Positions 25,066 to 37,849 of a stretch of 64,000 nt of DNA are shown in pieces. The DNA lies in assembly GCA_038373885.1 (NCBI GenBank), contig JAWZYV010013015.1, positions 62,001 to 126,000 on the forward strand, read 5' to 3'. The first letter of the stretch is position 1, and every line of letters starts with the position of its first letter. This DNA is from Cheiracanthium punctorium (lineage: Eukaryota; Arthropoda; Arachnida; Araneae; Cheiracanthiidae). The notes beneath the pieces were generated by a model, which ran no database searches, was not told the DNA's origin, and worked only from the letters and a program-made list of their open reading frames with translations. The position numbers and the translations under genes are program-made.

Positions 25066-27162
25066 TTAAATGTTATGAATTTTTTATGGGTTTAAGGTTG
25101 TGTGTCATTCCCCCCCCCCCCCCCCATAGACAGAAAAGTGTCAGAGTCGAAATCAGAGTTGTTAGAAGGACAAAAATATGTAAAGCAGATTTTAACATGG
25201 GAGTCAACAGGATTGTCCAAACCTTCCTGTTTCTCGTAACTATTACAAGTTAGCTTTATCTTACATCATGTAAAACACAGAGTTGTGCACACAGGGTTTG
25301 GGGAGGGTGGGTTCAAGCTGGGGGGGGAATACCTTGAAGCAAAACAGAGACGATGTGGTAAAAAATGTTCAACTAGCAGTTTATTACATATCTAAGCAGC
25401 TTAAAAAATATTAATATAAACAAACACCAAGAACAAACACAAGTTTGAAACAATTTAGTATTTTCAAAATACTTGTGTTTAAGAACTAAGAACTTGTTTT
25501 TGATTAAAACTGGCCCACTTTTCAAAAGCCTTACTAAAACTAAATATTTAAATAAAAGAATCATAAATTAATACAAAATTTTCTTTAAAAAAAAATGTAT
25601 AAATAATAAATGACTAACTGTGAAATTTAGATTTAAAAAAAGGCTCATCACATTTTTAAAAACCCAAAAAGTGAAATGCCATCAAATTTATTTATACTCA
25701 ATACAGTGTTTCATTTACTCTAGTAATATTTAATATATTTTACAATTTCAACAATCGGTCAAAATTACTATTTTCCCCCCATTACAGTTTTCTGTCATTT
25801 GCAAAAAAATCCTTTACATTTCTCCAAATTTCCCCCTTCTCACCCACTCCTAATACCTTGTCATTCCAGATGTGAATCCATAAAACCCTCATTTGTAAAG
25901 TGCCTCATATTTCCCTGATCTTTATGTGACTTTGTCTTATTATTATGAGAGTTTATCTTTCACATAAAGTAGGAAATAAGCAGAATTTGAATAATCCAGG
26001 ATTTTGATAATTAGAATTCAAATGTATTTACATTTAGAAAACACAGTTCAGCTGTTTTTGAAAGGTAACATACAATATTAATCATAATTAAATCAATACT
26101 ACTATTTAAGAAAGATGAAATGTAACAATTTTAAGGGTCACAGTCACTTGCAAGGTTTTGTATTAAAATGATTTTTTTGGAGCAGGCAAAACTAATTTTT
26201 AGAGCAGAAATATTTACTTTTGTAGCAGGAACTATCAAATTTTGGAGTACGGAAACTTACTTTTGTAGAAAAAAAAATTGTAGCAATGAAAATTAGTTTC
26301 ATACTAGAAAAACCTACATTTGTAATAGCTGACATTTTTCATGATATGATTAAAAAAGGGGGGGGATGAGTTTAGTTTTAAGTAATTTTTAATAGTGAAA
26401 ATCACAAGAAAGAGTGTTACTGTACTGATAATGATTCTTTTACACTAGATTTTAATTTTTCAATTTCAGTCTATTTTTTTTTCTTGTGCGTTAAGAATGT
26501 CCTGCAATCTAGACTTAGCTTCAGGAAACAACACAAGGCTACTTTTTACAGTCATTTCTTCATCTATTGCATGTTCAGATTGTTTCAGCATTTTCTGTCC
26601 AGACTTGAGCTTTTCCTATCAGTGAATTTTCTCTGTTAATAGAAAATGTTTTCATACACCACCAAATAATCACTTCAGAAAAGCTTTTAAGTATTAGTTA
26701 ACTTTCTTTGTTAAATTTTAGAACAAATGGTTAATTCCCTCAAACATACATTAATACTAACTGATTTTAGTTCAGTATTTTTTACAAAAAAACTAAAAAG
26801 TTTTCTAAAGCACAATTAGAAACAGCAATACCACCAACAAAGATTATGTCACTTGGTGCAAGCAATTTTGGCACACTCCTCAGCACAGTACCTAGGAAAA
26901 AGCTTAATTTTGGTACTCCTTTCAGCACAATGACTAGGGTATGTGTCCTGCTTGCCCACCTAGTTGGCAGTCCTGAAAAGTTAGCTAACACCTTTCCTGG
27001 AGTTATTATTGGCATATGAAAATAGCATTTTTGCCCCATATGGCAGTGCGAGTTCAAATAATTTTACCTCTCCTACACATTTGTTGCTCTTTTCACACCC
27101 TGTATTTACATAGAATAACTTATTTTTACAGGAAAAACAGACAATGTTCATACATCACTGCC

Positions 27163-27800
27163 AAACCTGTAAAAATCATATCAGTAAAACTATGTGCTCA
27201 GTTTAGTAAAATCCTACATTACATTAGTAAAACTATATGTTCTATCTCAATGGGATAGCAGGGGTCGATCCAGGAATTTTTTCCAGGGTCCCATTTTTGT
27301 GAAAACTGCTCAATTTTTATGAATTTCAAAACTTAATTTTGTGAATTTCAACACTTGTTTTTGTGAATTCTCATACTAATTTTTAATAAAAGTAGGCGTA
27401 TTTAAATAATTGATAAAACACATTAAAATGTAGGGTAAAATGCCAATGAAGAGCCATTTTAATCAATTATGTTTTTGTGAAGGAACTTTTTCATTACTGG
27501 TTTCCTTGAAAAGCAAATTAATAAAATAGAAGTCAATTTCTACTCTTATGGCATTGAAAGTTTAAATAAGCAATGTCAAAGAATGTCAAAGTATTTATTC
27601 TCAAGAGGGATAAAAATAAGATTCAAATTTGGATTCTAGAGATTTGGATAGAGATATTCTAGAGATTTGGATTCTAGAGATTCTAGATCAGAATTTTTTC
27701 TACCAAAAAAACTAATTAGCAAACAGCAAAATTTTCTGATCTGAAAAATTAAAGAAGTGGGGGGGGGGGGGGGGGACCTGCTGATCTGCAAAATAAACAA
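27163..27800. mobile_element. Degraded TGCCAAC-family copy with hAT-like insertion
   Basis: It begins GCCAAACCTGTAAAA, followed by the ATCAGTAAAACTATGTGCTC block also seen at 12290. The shared interior (TACTCTTATGGCATTGAAAG and CTCAAGAGGGATAAAA) appears near 27540-27615. A CAGGGGTCGATCCAGG motif at about 27261 looks like the left end of an hAT-like insertion. An ATTCTAGAGATTTGG short repeat lies near 27640-27690 and a G run near 27758. The right end is unclear. Confidence 0.55.
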
Positions 27801-28368
27801 ACCACAGAATTCAATAGAAAACTCATGTCTGATTTTAGTTTAAAATGTCATCTGTTCAATTCCTGGGTTTATCTGTCTTTCAATAAATTTCCCAACCTTA
27901 CCCTTATACTAAAAATTTTAATTCCCTGTTCCTTTGTCATTCCAAGTAGGTGAAGCCCTGAACTCAAGGAATTTTTCATAGGATATTTAAAAGTTTTTTA
28001 GATATCTTAGTGTTAATTTTTCCCCACATAAAAGAAATGAGCTAACAGTTTCATATGCATTCCACAATTAAGCTCATATTAAAATTGCAAACATTTATTG
28101 ATACTATTTCCTAGTTATAAAATTACTGGATGGTAAAACTGAAAAATAACTTTGTGACTAGAACATTGAAATGTGCTCAGTACAAGCCAGATCCCCTTCA
28201 AAGACCAAAGTAAAAAGCATGTTAGCATGATCCCTGGATTATCAGCTATCATAATATTCAAATAAAATTATGTTTATTTTTATACAGTAGTTTAAAAAAA
28301 CAATACTTTAAAGGTAAACAAACTACAACTGCTTTTTAATGAACCCTTTCTTTGTTAAAATAACTTAC

Positions 28369-28517
28369 GCAGGAGTTTCTTGGATATTTCTCAAACTCTG
28401 CTCCATATCATCTTTTAATTCTTTCCAAGGGGTTATACCAAGTTTCCTCTTCAGGTCTGCTGCATGTTTCACTTTTGCTGAAAGGACCTGCCTCAGAGTG
28501 GAAATTTCTTCCTCAGT
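28369..28517 (-). CDS. TPD52: TPD52 exon 3, coiled-coil core
   Basis: 149 bases, phase 0 in and phase 2 out. The acceptor is AATTTAG and the donor GTAAGT. It encodes residues 90-138 of the long form: TEEEISTLRQVLSAKVKHAA, then DLKRKLGITPWKELKDDMEQ, then SLRNIQETP. This is the most conserved block of the family. It contains the coiled coil (about residues 74-116) through which family members homo- and heterodimerise, and the K-R-K-L-G-I motif that follows it. Confidence 0.97.
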
Positions 28518-30768
28518 CTAAATTACAGTAATAAAAATTAATCAGTAAGAGTGCAATTATAAAATCTGAATGCATAAACTTCTACTGTATAATCATTTGG
28601 AGAAAGATTTAATATAAACATTGAATGCTATAATTTCAAAAAACAAAAACTCATAAGATTCAAAACTGAAAAATAGTTCATTCATAAGAATGAAAACATT
28701 AGTTTTCTTCCATTCAAGAATGAAGACAGAGTTAGGCAAAATACATTGAAAATATATTTTTGATATAAAATACAAGATGCATAGATTCAAGCACATAAAA
28801 TTGCAAAATATCAGGTGTAACAAAAGTTTTCTGCCATATCTGCCTGAAAAACTAACTTCTAACTCCTTAGATAACTGTTTTTGAACTTTCGGTACCAAAC
28901 CTGCACCATGTCACATGATACAACAATAGTACTTAAAGCTGTACTCGTAATTCGTTGTATTATGTAGCTGACTTTTTGCAACACAACTGGAAGTAAATGA
29001 TGGTTAATCCTCTAGAGTGATAGCTCCATTTGAGACACCTTATACTTAATGATAACTATATTTTTTACAGATTTCACAACACAGTGTTATAAAGTAAACC
29101 TCTTTCTTTCAAATGCCAAAAATCGTTTGACAAAATATGAGCAAATACGCCAACGAGAACTGTGTCCTGACGATGATTGCGGTGGCGGGAAACTTTCGTT
29201 ACAACCTAATACTTTCAGAACACACACTGTGTGAAAAAAATATATAATACAATCAAAATACAAATACAAAATAAATAAATAAACCGAAAACAATGTTCTA
29301 AGATACATTTTCTTAAATTCACGTCGATGCTAATTATTTTCTTATTAGCAGAACACAATGTTTTAAAATACATTTTCTTAAATTCCCTTCAATGCTAATT
29401 ATTAACATTTTAATAAATCAACAAACATAAAAAGCTGTTAATTTTTAAGTTATACAAAAATCTATTTTTAGAATTAAATATAACATATAGTAGGGTTTAA
29501 AATAACACAATAAAAGTTACTTGAAACTTTGTTGTTTTACAAAGGTTTACATTAATTTATATTTTAAACACCAGTTATTTTGTAATATAGCAGGGTTTTT
29601 AATCCAATAACAAAATTTTTTTGAAGTTACTATTTTGATAAGTACAACATTCAAAATTGAAAGTGAATTAAGGTTATTGAAATGTTTAATTTATTTAGGC
29701 CAAAGCGATAATTTGAAACATTAAATCAAGTTAATAAGTATAAATTTAAGGCCCGTGCTCTTAAAGCAAATTCAGACTCGCATCTTTTGTGATAGATTTA
29801 AAATTTCCACTTATTATTAAAGTTTTCAGCTTTCATAACTGGCATAGCACCTTAACTTTATCATATCCACCACAGACAAAATGTGTGAAAATTTTCCACC
29901 AAGAATTGCACAGTCTCAAAATCATCTAAAGTGGAAGTTTGATGTATTCCATCCTATTACTACAAAAATACTGTAGCCTTATTTTTCTGAAACAAGAGGC
30001 AGCTCAAATTGTGTATAAATTCCCTTAGACAAATCCAATAAATACCACTCAAACATATTTTTCCCTCTTTTGAATTCATTAATATGTGTTAACGAGTTAC
30101 CAGCAATCATTATATATATATATATAAAAGGTCTATAAAAAAGTCATAAGACTAAACGTTATAATACTATTTTAAAATATAAGCACAAAAGATTTATCCC
30201 CTTTCGAATTTAGTTGAACTTAAGGGTTACAAAAGATCCACAAACCTCTTCAGCCACCACATGTAATACTTCAACAGTGCAATTTATATCAAGAGCGGCA
30301 GGGATGGATAGGTAAATATCAGCAACTCTATCATTTTCATTCAAACATCACATTCCAAGCAATCTCTGGTGTTAAAATTAATTTAACTTCACAATACAAA
30401 ATGTACTTTCAGTATTTTGAAAATACAAAAATACATTGAAAATGTTTTTTAAAGTACATTTTAAAAATACTTTGCTTTTACTAGTGAAAATACAAAATAC
30501 TAGATACAAAGGTATTTTGAAAATGTATTTCAAATACATGTATTTACAATACTGCCCAACTCTGTATGAATAATACTAAATAAAATTTTCAAATTGTCAT
30601 GGAAAATAATTAAATTCAATTTAAAGAAAGCTAAAAATATTTCTAAAACAGGTTTTTTTAATGATATATTCCACAATTTAAGTAATCTAAGTAAAATCAA
30701 GTTTAATCTTTTCTTTAACCATCATACACTTATTTTCATTTATAATTCAATAATAATTAAAAACAGAC
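28518..30768 (-). other. TPD52 intron between exons 2 and 3
   Basis: A 2.25-kb intron. A mariner derivative lies at 28811-29209. A single hAT-like end (CAGAGTTGGGCAGTATTG on the minus strand) lies at about 30360-30564. Nothing is identified between 29210 and 30360. Confidence 0.85.
28811..29209 (-). mobile_element. mariner deletion derivative 2
   Basis: The ends TCAGGTGTAACAAAAGTTTT and its complement (TTAGGTTGTAACGAAAG) at 29209 are flanked by TA at 28809-28810 and 29210-29211. Its ends match 14797-15377, so it is the same family. Its 399-bp interior keeps other transposase-flanking pieces, in opposite orientation to copy 1. Confidence 0.88.
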
Positions 30769-30899
30769 CTTAGCTAACTCATTTTTCCAGTCTTCTTCAA
30801 GTTTAGCTCTCTGTTCAGGATCAGTGATTTCCAATTCATGAATGCCACTGTCAGGAGTTGCATCAAAGGCCTTTTCCTCAGGTGGTTCAAAATAGTTAT
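30769..30899 (-). CDS. TPD52: TPD52 exon 2 (common)
   Basis: 131 bases. It enters in phase 1 (the first two bases complete an Asp codon with the G of either first exon), and 43 codons follow, from NYFEPPEEKAFDATPDSG to EDWKNELAK. The acceptor is TTATTCTAG and the donor GTCTGT. The first half is acidic and Pro-rich (a PEST-like character known in this family). The second half, from about residue 74 of the long form, begins the coiled coil. The exon ends in phase 0. Confidence 0.95.
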
Positions 30900-32477
30900 C
30901 TAGAATAAAAATAATAATAACGATGTTATTTACTTGTTATTGGTAAAGGAAACATGAGTAAGTTTTTCATAAATGGCTGTTTTTATTTTATTTAACCAAG
31001 TATTAATTTCACAAAATCAAATTTCATAGGCCTATGATTACCTTAGTCTTGTCTACTACACACAGGAAAAACTAGTAATATATTAATTCCCAATGACTAT
31101 GACTCTTGTAACTTATTTCCTACCAGGGTTTTTAAAAAAATTCTTTGGTTTAAATGCAATTTTAAAGCAATAAGCTGAGTTATTTCAGAAAGGAATGCAA
31201 ATATTGAATTATTTTTCAAATAAATATTAAATTTATGCAAGTAATTTTTAATTAAATCATACAAAAAAGCAAAAACAATCTTATTAACTTAATTATTTTA
31301 TTTTTATAAAAATGTACTTATTATTGAAAGTATTACATTTTTTCATTAATTTTTTTTTTTTTTTTTGATTTAATGATGTCACTTATTTCTAACTGGATTT
31401 CTCTCTCAATCATCATATTAATCACTCTATTAAAAAAGCCCACAAAGTTTCATGTTTTTCTATTTTAAAAAATTATTAAATTAAAATTATAATAATTTTT
31501 TAACTTAAATTTCTGAAGTTAAAAAAAATGCGTTTTTGAAAAGCATAGTTAATTTCAACTTTGGAACTTAGTGATTTAAAACCAAAAATTTTGGTCATGT
31601 ATAAAAATAACTGACTAAAACTGATATCTAAATTGTAACATATGATTAAATATTTTTTAATAACTCAGTTTGAATAATTAAACTATGTACTCATACTGGG
31701 AGGTTAAAAAGTACAAAAAATACAAATTAACTTTTGGGATAAAATAACAAAAAGTGGACTACATAAAAGAGACGCTGGAATCTGCAGGAAAAATATTTGC
31801 AAATTATTTGAAAGCTAAACGATTTTATTTCCTTCATTGCATAAAATCATTGTATGTATTAGGGATTAGCTTCAGCTCATTAAGGCAAAGTCTGAGGACT
31901 TAATTAGAGTCCACCTGAGCCTGAAGATATTAGTTAAAGAAAAATCTCACACTGAAATTTAAGCTAATTAATAAATGCAAGATGGTTATTTTATTTCTAG
32001 AACATCATAAGTTTCGCAAACTGGATTGATGTGAATGAAATGCAGTACAAACATCAGTCATTTCTTCTGTTCCGCCAGAGACAGAAATCATATAAATTTA
32101 TCAACACAAGCATATGTCAAATCTCATAACTAAACAATAAACAATTGCTTTGAAATATCTGAAGTTTCAGTACCTCTTAGGTGCTCTTGTTTTCTTATAT
32201 TTTATAATAAGAACGTACTATTTTGTCCAAAAATGATTATCATTTTTAAAAATTTATTTATAAGAAGTAAATGAGAAATTTTTTGTAAGACCAAGCATGA
32301 ATACAATAATGAATTACAAAACATGAGCCTGGTTTGAGTACAGGTTGATCCTATCATTATCTCAGGCTCAACCTGATATGTATACTTAAACTATTATAGA
32401 ATTACTTAAAAAAATATTGCATTTTTTTACTGAAATTTATACAACTTGCATGGATTTATTCTTTAAGTTTTATAGTA

Positions 32478-32659
32478 CAATTCAACCTTAAGACAAAATC
32501 AAAAAGCAGCTGCAACTGCTTCCTTTTAACCAAATTCCATGTTATTCAGTAAATTGAGCTTGTAAAATATAAAGAAATGTGTTTTGGAAGGACGAAGCAC
32601 ATGCTTCATGCAATCCGATGTTTCATCATAAGTGGTTCTGCTTTAATAAGGCTTGACTG
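32478..32659. mobile_element. Possible pogo-like MITE
   Basis: TA flanks (32476-32477 and 32660-32661) a 182-bp stretch starting CAATTCAACCTTAA and ending TTAATAAGGCTTGACTG. The ends are only roughly inverted, but the CAGTCAAGCCTTAT form resembles pogo/Tigger ends. Confidence 0.4.
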
Positions 32660-32827
32660 TACAACACAAAATTTTTAATGCTACAAAATTTGTTAATTTT
32701 AAACTATGGTCAGTAACAGCAGAAGACCCTGTACGAGCGAGGGGGAGGGGGGAGGGGAGAGGACAAAGAGTAAGGCGCTCCCAATGCCCAGCCATTAAAT
32801 TTATTTTGTAAAATTTGTGTGATCAGT

Positions 32828-33007
32828 CAAGGGCGGCTCCAGGCTGAATTTTCGGAGGGGGCCATTGAACTTTTTAGATAGCCTATAAATTGTTTAAAAT
32901 GCCAATTGAACGTGAGGAATCGTAAAGTATACGAATCTAAAGTTCAAAAACAAAAAGTTCGGAGGGGGCTATGGCCCCTATGGCCCCCCTCGTTGGAGCC
33001 GCCCTTG
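32828..33007. mobile_element. hAT MITE (CAAGGGCGGCTCC ends)
   Basis: It begins CAAGGGCGGCTCCAGG and ends TTGGAGCCGCCCTTG. TGATCAGT is duplicated exactly at 32820-32827 and 33008-33015. It is 180 bp, with GGAGGGGGC motifs just inside both ends. Confidence 0.95.
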
Positions 33008-35422
33008 TGATCAGTGTGCATCCAAAAAAGGTAGTGGTGCCAAAACAGCATACTTGTGCCACTGATTATGGTCATACGTAAATGATTTTTCAAACAATTA
33101 AATGCCCAAGAATGCATATCAACAAAAAAGCCATGTTATTTAATAAATGTTACAGTTCTAGCAAAAATAAAGCTGACATTTGTTTGGAAATAATAATGTA
33201 GACAGTTAAATTATATGCAGGGACCCAATTTCTGAAAGAAAATTTCTTGGGTAGTTCAGGTTTTCCAGAACTGCTTTAATAAAATTCCAAACTATGTTGT
33301 TAAAATGTACATTATAATTTACTACTCTGCCATATCAATAGATATAATTATTAACCCTTTGAACATCAATGTCAAATCATATTTGGAGCATATGACATAC
33401 AGCAAATGAAGAATTTATAAATGCAGACGTCTGAGAATTTTCCAGATTACTTTTTAAGATTTCCCAGGTTTTAGCCAAAATTTGTGATTTTCCCAGACTC
33501 TTTCAATCAAAATAAAGATTCCTGACCATTCCATATTATTCCTGTCCAGTAAAAACCTTGTATGTGTCAAAAAATTTGCTACATGTCACTTCCAAATATC
33601 CTGAATCAATCATGAGATCATCATCCCTACCCATGTTTCATGATAAACATGCAGCATGCATTTTGGAGCACAATTTCACTGCCAACAGTATTATTGCCAA
33701 TTAATGTCAACTTTATTTTTTCCAGCATTGCAGTCATTAGTATTAGTCAGTTTCTATGTTAACAGTTACTCTCAGCTTCAGCAAAAGTTAATAAAATTTT
33801 GAAGAGCCGTTGGTAGACCACAGGTTGTACACCCCTATCCTAAACAGTATCCTGAATCATTACCAATAGCATACAACTTTATATGTTTGAGTTTATAAGG
33901 GAAAAAAAAAAAGTTGCAACAATTTTTAATTTTAGAGTCACAGAAAGCAGTAACAAAATGAAAATTCTTTCTACATCTGAATACTAGTTTACGACTGATT
34001 TCATACTGCCTTGTGTAGAATAAATTTTACATTTTACAAATGTTGAATCAAAAATGGCCAAACTGACAGTGCAATCGAGTTTCGGAAGCATCTGCAGCTA
34101 TTTCATCATAGGCTAAACTCATTTTTAAGCACTCAGAAATTTTGCAAATGTTTATCAACTCCAGAATACTTAAAAACTAAATTACTTTAAAATACATTTG
34201 TAAAAGAATTAATGCTTCCTGACTCAGAAACAATTACTCTAAAGTTAAAATTCATGAGTGCCCAGAAGCTAACAAAAAGACACCGGCCAATAATTTAACT
34301 TAATGTTTAGTTTCACATATATTTTCTGAACATATAATCAGTCATAATTTTCCTAAGTTCTTTAATTTTGTTCGATTTTATCCCTTTCAATCATGACTTT
34401 TTTTTTTTTTTTTGTTACTTGTTAATTTATTCAGTTTTCCTCAAATCAAAGAAAAAAATCTTTTTTGCATTTAGAAACAATCCATTAGCACTCCTTTATG
34501 TCATTTACTCTTATTTTTTTTAACTCTTTTTTAACTATTATTTGTAGGTATAGATGAAATTGTCAGAGAAGTACAGAAAACCTCAAGCATGTGGTGAGGG
34601 TGCAAATAACTCTTTAATATAAGCAACCTAAATATTGAATAGTCTAAAAAATGGAGCACCTTTATTCACAATGATAGTTTTTTAAAAGTGATTCATTCAG
34701 TCATTCATCCACAACCAAAGAAAGACAAGCTTTGAAAAATGTAATTATATTTATTTATGTACACTAAAAAACTTTTGTTGATGAAGAGTACACAGATATC
34801 AAAAACAAAGAAATTATTCAGGTTTTGCTGAATTTAACAGAAAAATAACACTGAACTAAGGTTGTTTCGTTAGTATGTAAAGTTTTCCGTGGGCAGTGTT
34901 GCCAGATTCTAGAAAATTTCCTTTATACATCAAAGCATTTTACACAGGAGATTTTTTGAAAAAAGGTGGATAGTTAGAAAACCATACCTATAGTAATCGA
35001 ATGTCACAGGAAACTACCTCACTAGTCAAATTATAATATAAACGCTGCAGCAAGTTAAAATACATAATTATTGAAGATGCTTTTTTTTTTTTGGGGGGGG
35101 GGGGGAAGATACCTTACCAATCAGTTATTACCTGTGGGTTACAATTACCATTAAGAATTTAATTCACACAGCTACCCTTTATTAAAACTACAATAGCTTC
35201 AAATTCTCACACAACATTACTCAAAAAACGCTTGTAAATAACAAGCATTGTGTTTGAATAATTTTATCAATTTAAAGCATTATTAAGAAGTTAGTGTTTT
35301 TCCGAATATTTTCCTCTGTCATGGGAGATTTTTGTTTTTTTTTTATGAAAAATTCATTAAAAGGAAAATTTCACGATTTCGTCCGGCAACACTGACCTTG
35401 GCATACTAGAATAGAGACCCAC

Positions 35423-35558
35423 CAGGTTCAAATGCAGCAATGTGAAGGTAATCCTGGTAGCGCGGTGGGCACTCAAGTGACAGAGGCCTCCGGGCCGGGG
35501 TATACTCTTCCTCGCGCTGCGCCATAGACACTGGGGCCTCTTGCGGCTCGTCCGCCAT
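35423..35558 (-). CDS. TPD52: TPD52 proximal alternative first coding exon
   Basis: ATG at 35558 on the minus strand opens 45 codons starting MADEPQEAPVSMAQREEEYT and ending AAFEP, then G and the donor GTGGGT (weaker than GTAAGT but valid). Phase 1 matches exon 2. The exon is much richer in G+C than its surroundings and sits in a local CpG-containing patch, as expected for a first exon near a promoter. No acceptor-like tract was needed, so it is probably also the first exon of its transcript. A second in-frame Met lies at codon 12. The N-terminus is acidic and then Pro/Arg-rich, with no signal peptide or membrane segment. It would give the 255-aa isoform. Confidence 0.85.
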
Positions 35559-35760
35559 CGATTTACGGAGCCCCCTTTGCGTCACGGAAGCGATTCAACC
35601 CAATTCAGGCAATATTCTCTCTCTAACACACACACTATTAAATATTCTACACAGTATTCACAACCTCGCGGTACAACAACAAAGCTCACGGAGAAAAAGG
35701 GAATGATTTCACTGCGAAACGCTTCTGTTACTGAAGGGAATCAAGCTGAACCGGGGATGA
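35559..35760 (-). promoter_or_regulatory. Candidate proximal TPD52 promoter and 5' UTR
   Basis: The bases just upstream of the proximal ATG are G+C-richer than the flanks and contain several CpGs. No TATA box is placed convincingly. The call rests on position upstream of a first coding exon with no acceptor. A 111-codon plus-strand frame crosses it but is taken as chance. Confidence 0.4.
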
Positions 35761-36958
35761 ATGAATGTCAGCGGAATGTGGGTATTTCAATCGATATTCG
35801 ACTCTGGAGTAACGCAGTCATCTCCGGGAGGCGAGAATTCCACACAAAAATGCTACTTCAACAATTAGAAACTTAGGTAACTTCATTTTAAAACTTAGAA
35901 ACAACTGAGCAGAATTAATACCAGAGCTTTTAAAACAGAAAACGCTTTTCATCAAAAACTATACCCGCTGAAATTTGGCAAAATCACTAGATTTTTTTTC
36001 TTTTGATATGCCTCTACATGAATATCTTAAAATAAATTATCTGTGAAATGCATTAATCGATTATCTTGTCATCAAAAATAACTTTTAGCCTATGTATGGC
36101 TGAAGCACGAAATTATAACAACCATATGTTATAGCACAGCAAACCATATGTTACACAATTTACAGAAAAAGAAATTTCGCGGTGGAGTTAAATTTTGATG
36201 CGCTAATTCTCATTAATAAACATTTCTGTTTCATTAAACAATCGCCGGGCAATTCCAATTAACTCGAAGGATCACGCAAGAATTGATATACTAATTTATT
36301 AAGTAGTTTATTAGTATACAGCTTTGATGAATATAAATTCTGGATTCGAACCTTCAAAAATGAGCCGGAGCAATCTCTACTTAAAATAGACTTTCTCGAC
36401 AAAACAAGACCCACAAATATGCTCTTAATCAGTGTCGTCATAACAAGTTCATTACCTTCCCCGTTCCCCTCGAAAACAAAAACTAAAGCAATTATAAACA
36501 TAGTAAAATCCATTTACAACGTTTCTCCGATATAATCAACCATAACTTTTGTATAGTAGTACATTTAAGTATTAGCAACATTATTAACCTTTTATGATTT
36601 TTCACTAACTTTTTTTTAAATTCCAAGTTCAAAAATTTTTAAAGGAAAAAAGATTAAAGTAGTCTTGTTTTAAATCAAAACTATTCAGTTGTCGGAGATG
36701 TCATGAAGCATTTTTGAAATAGATGGTGATCGTTCATTTTTGAAAGTACTGAAGTTATTCCAATCTAGCTTATTATTGTCTTTTCACACACACAACTTAT
36801 AGCTTTAACGTTATAAAGAATTTTTTTTTTAAATCCATGCTCCTTTTTTACAGATTTTACAATTCCATATTTTATTGTTTAACTGGCGATAAGGAAAGAA
36901 CGTGTGTCAAGGTTGCGAGTTCACGGTCACAATGCTCCGCAAAAAATATTAATAACAA

Positions 36959-37000
<42 letters not shown>

Positions 37001-37849
37001 CCCCTAACATTTTGACAGCAGTAATTTTATTTACGAATAATTCATGACAGTATAAAGTTCAAAATCTGGATTCATCGTATTTCCGAATTTCGTATCATTT
37101 CGAATTTTTTTTCCCGCGAGAGTGGTGTAAAAAAAAACTAATCTAACAATCGTCCTGCTTTTTGAGGAGTAAAATTGTTTGCACGTTATTTACATCCGGA
37201 ACGCATTCGCTCTCTAGTCTCAAATTACTGTAAAAGCTCAGGGAACACGAGATGTCAGATAAGTACAAATTCAGTGAGGAAGTTCATGTTAAAAAAAAAA
37301 AAAAAAAAAAAAAGAAAGAAAGAACAAAAGAAGAAAGTAGTTGAAGAAAACGCTATAACACTCCGTATTTGAAAACAGATTTTTTTTCCTTTAGCTGTGA
37401 CGTAAACGGGAAAAATTGATAATTCATCAATATTTAGAAAAAGGCTATCCCCGAGAAGTTGAATAAGGGTTAGATAAAGCATCTTAAAATACCCATTTTC
37501 AAAGATAAACACTGACAGCTAAGAATTAACATAGAAGGAAAGTTTTTTAAAAATGAAAGGAAAGTTAAGTTTTATTATATACTAGCTGAAGTACCCGTCG
37601 TTGACGGGTTAATACTGAATGTAAATTTCCAAAAAGCAAGAACTTTCGTCAGCATTGTAGGAGTACACAGAATGGATGTAGTATGTTGACAAAGTAAAGA
37701 AAGCGAAGTTATAATTTTTATGTATTGTTAAAATATTACAGGTTAGAGAGTAACTAAGTAATATCATTTCATTCCCTTTAGTCGTAATTATGTGATGCGG
37801 GAACGAATATTTACGCATATTGAAATAATTTTCGCAAAATCTCAAAATC

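Larger units (their letters stand above)
24324..28368 (-). other. TPD52 intron between exons 3 and 4
   Basis: A 4-kb intron. It holds a short tandem repeat at 24417-24473, a TTAA-flanked MITE at 24705-25065 and a degraded TGCCAAC-family copy from about 27163 to 27800. 25080-27000 is AT-rich and featureless except for a poly-C run near 25110. Confidence 0.85.
30900..35422 (-). other. TPD52 intron 1 of the proximal transcript
   Basis: A 4.5-kb intron. It holds a possible pogo-like MITE at 32478-32659 and an hAT MITE at 32828-33007. A lone hAT-like end reading CACCCCTA lies near 33832. The rest is AT-rich. Confidence 0.85.

Noticed and set aside
28593..28898. A 101-codon minus-strand frame next to exon 3
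   Set aside because: It is AT-rich, low-complexity Phe/Ile/Lys text that overlaps a mariner end.
35541..35876. A 111-codon plus-strand open frame
   Set aside because: It lies antisense to the proximal first exon and its promoter and has no recognisable domain; it is open because the region is G+C-richer.
36961..37000. A 40-base T run, considered as a retrogene poly-A tail
   Set aside because: No processed coding sequence or TSD lies beside it; it is treated as a simple homopolymer whose length may be unreliable.
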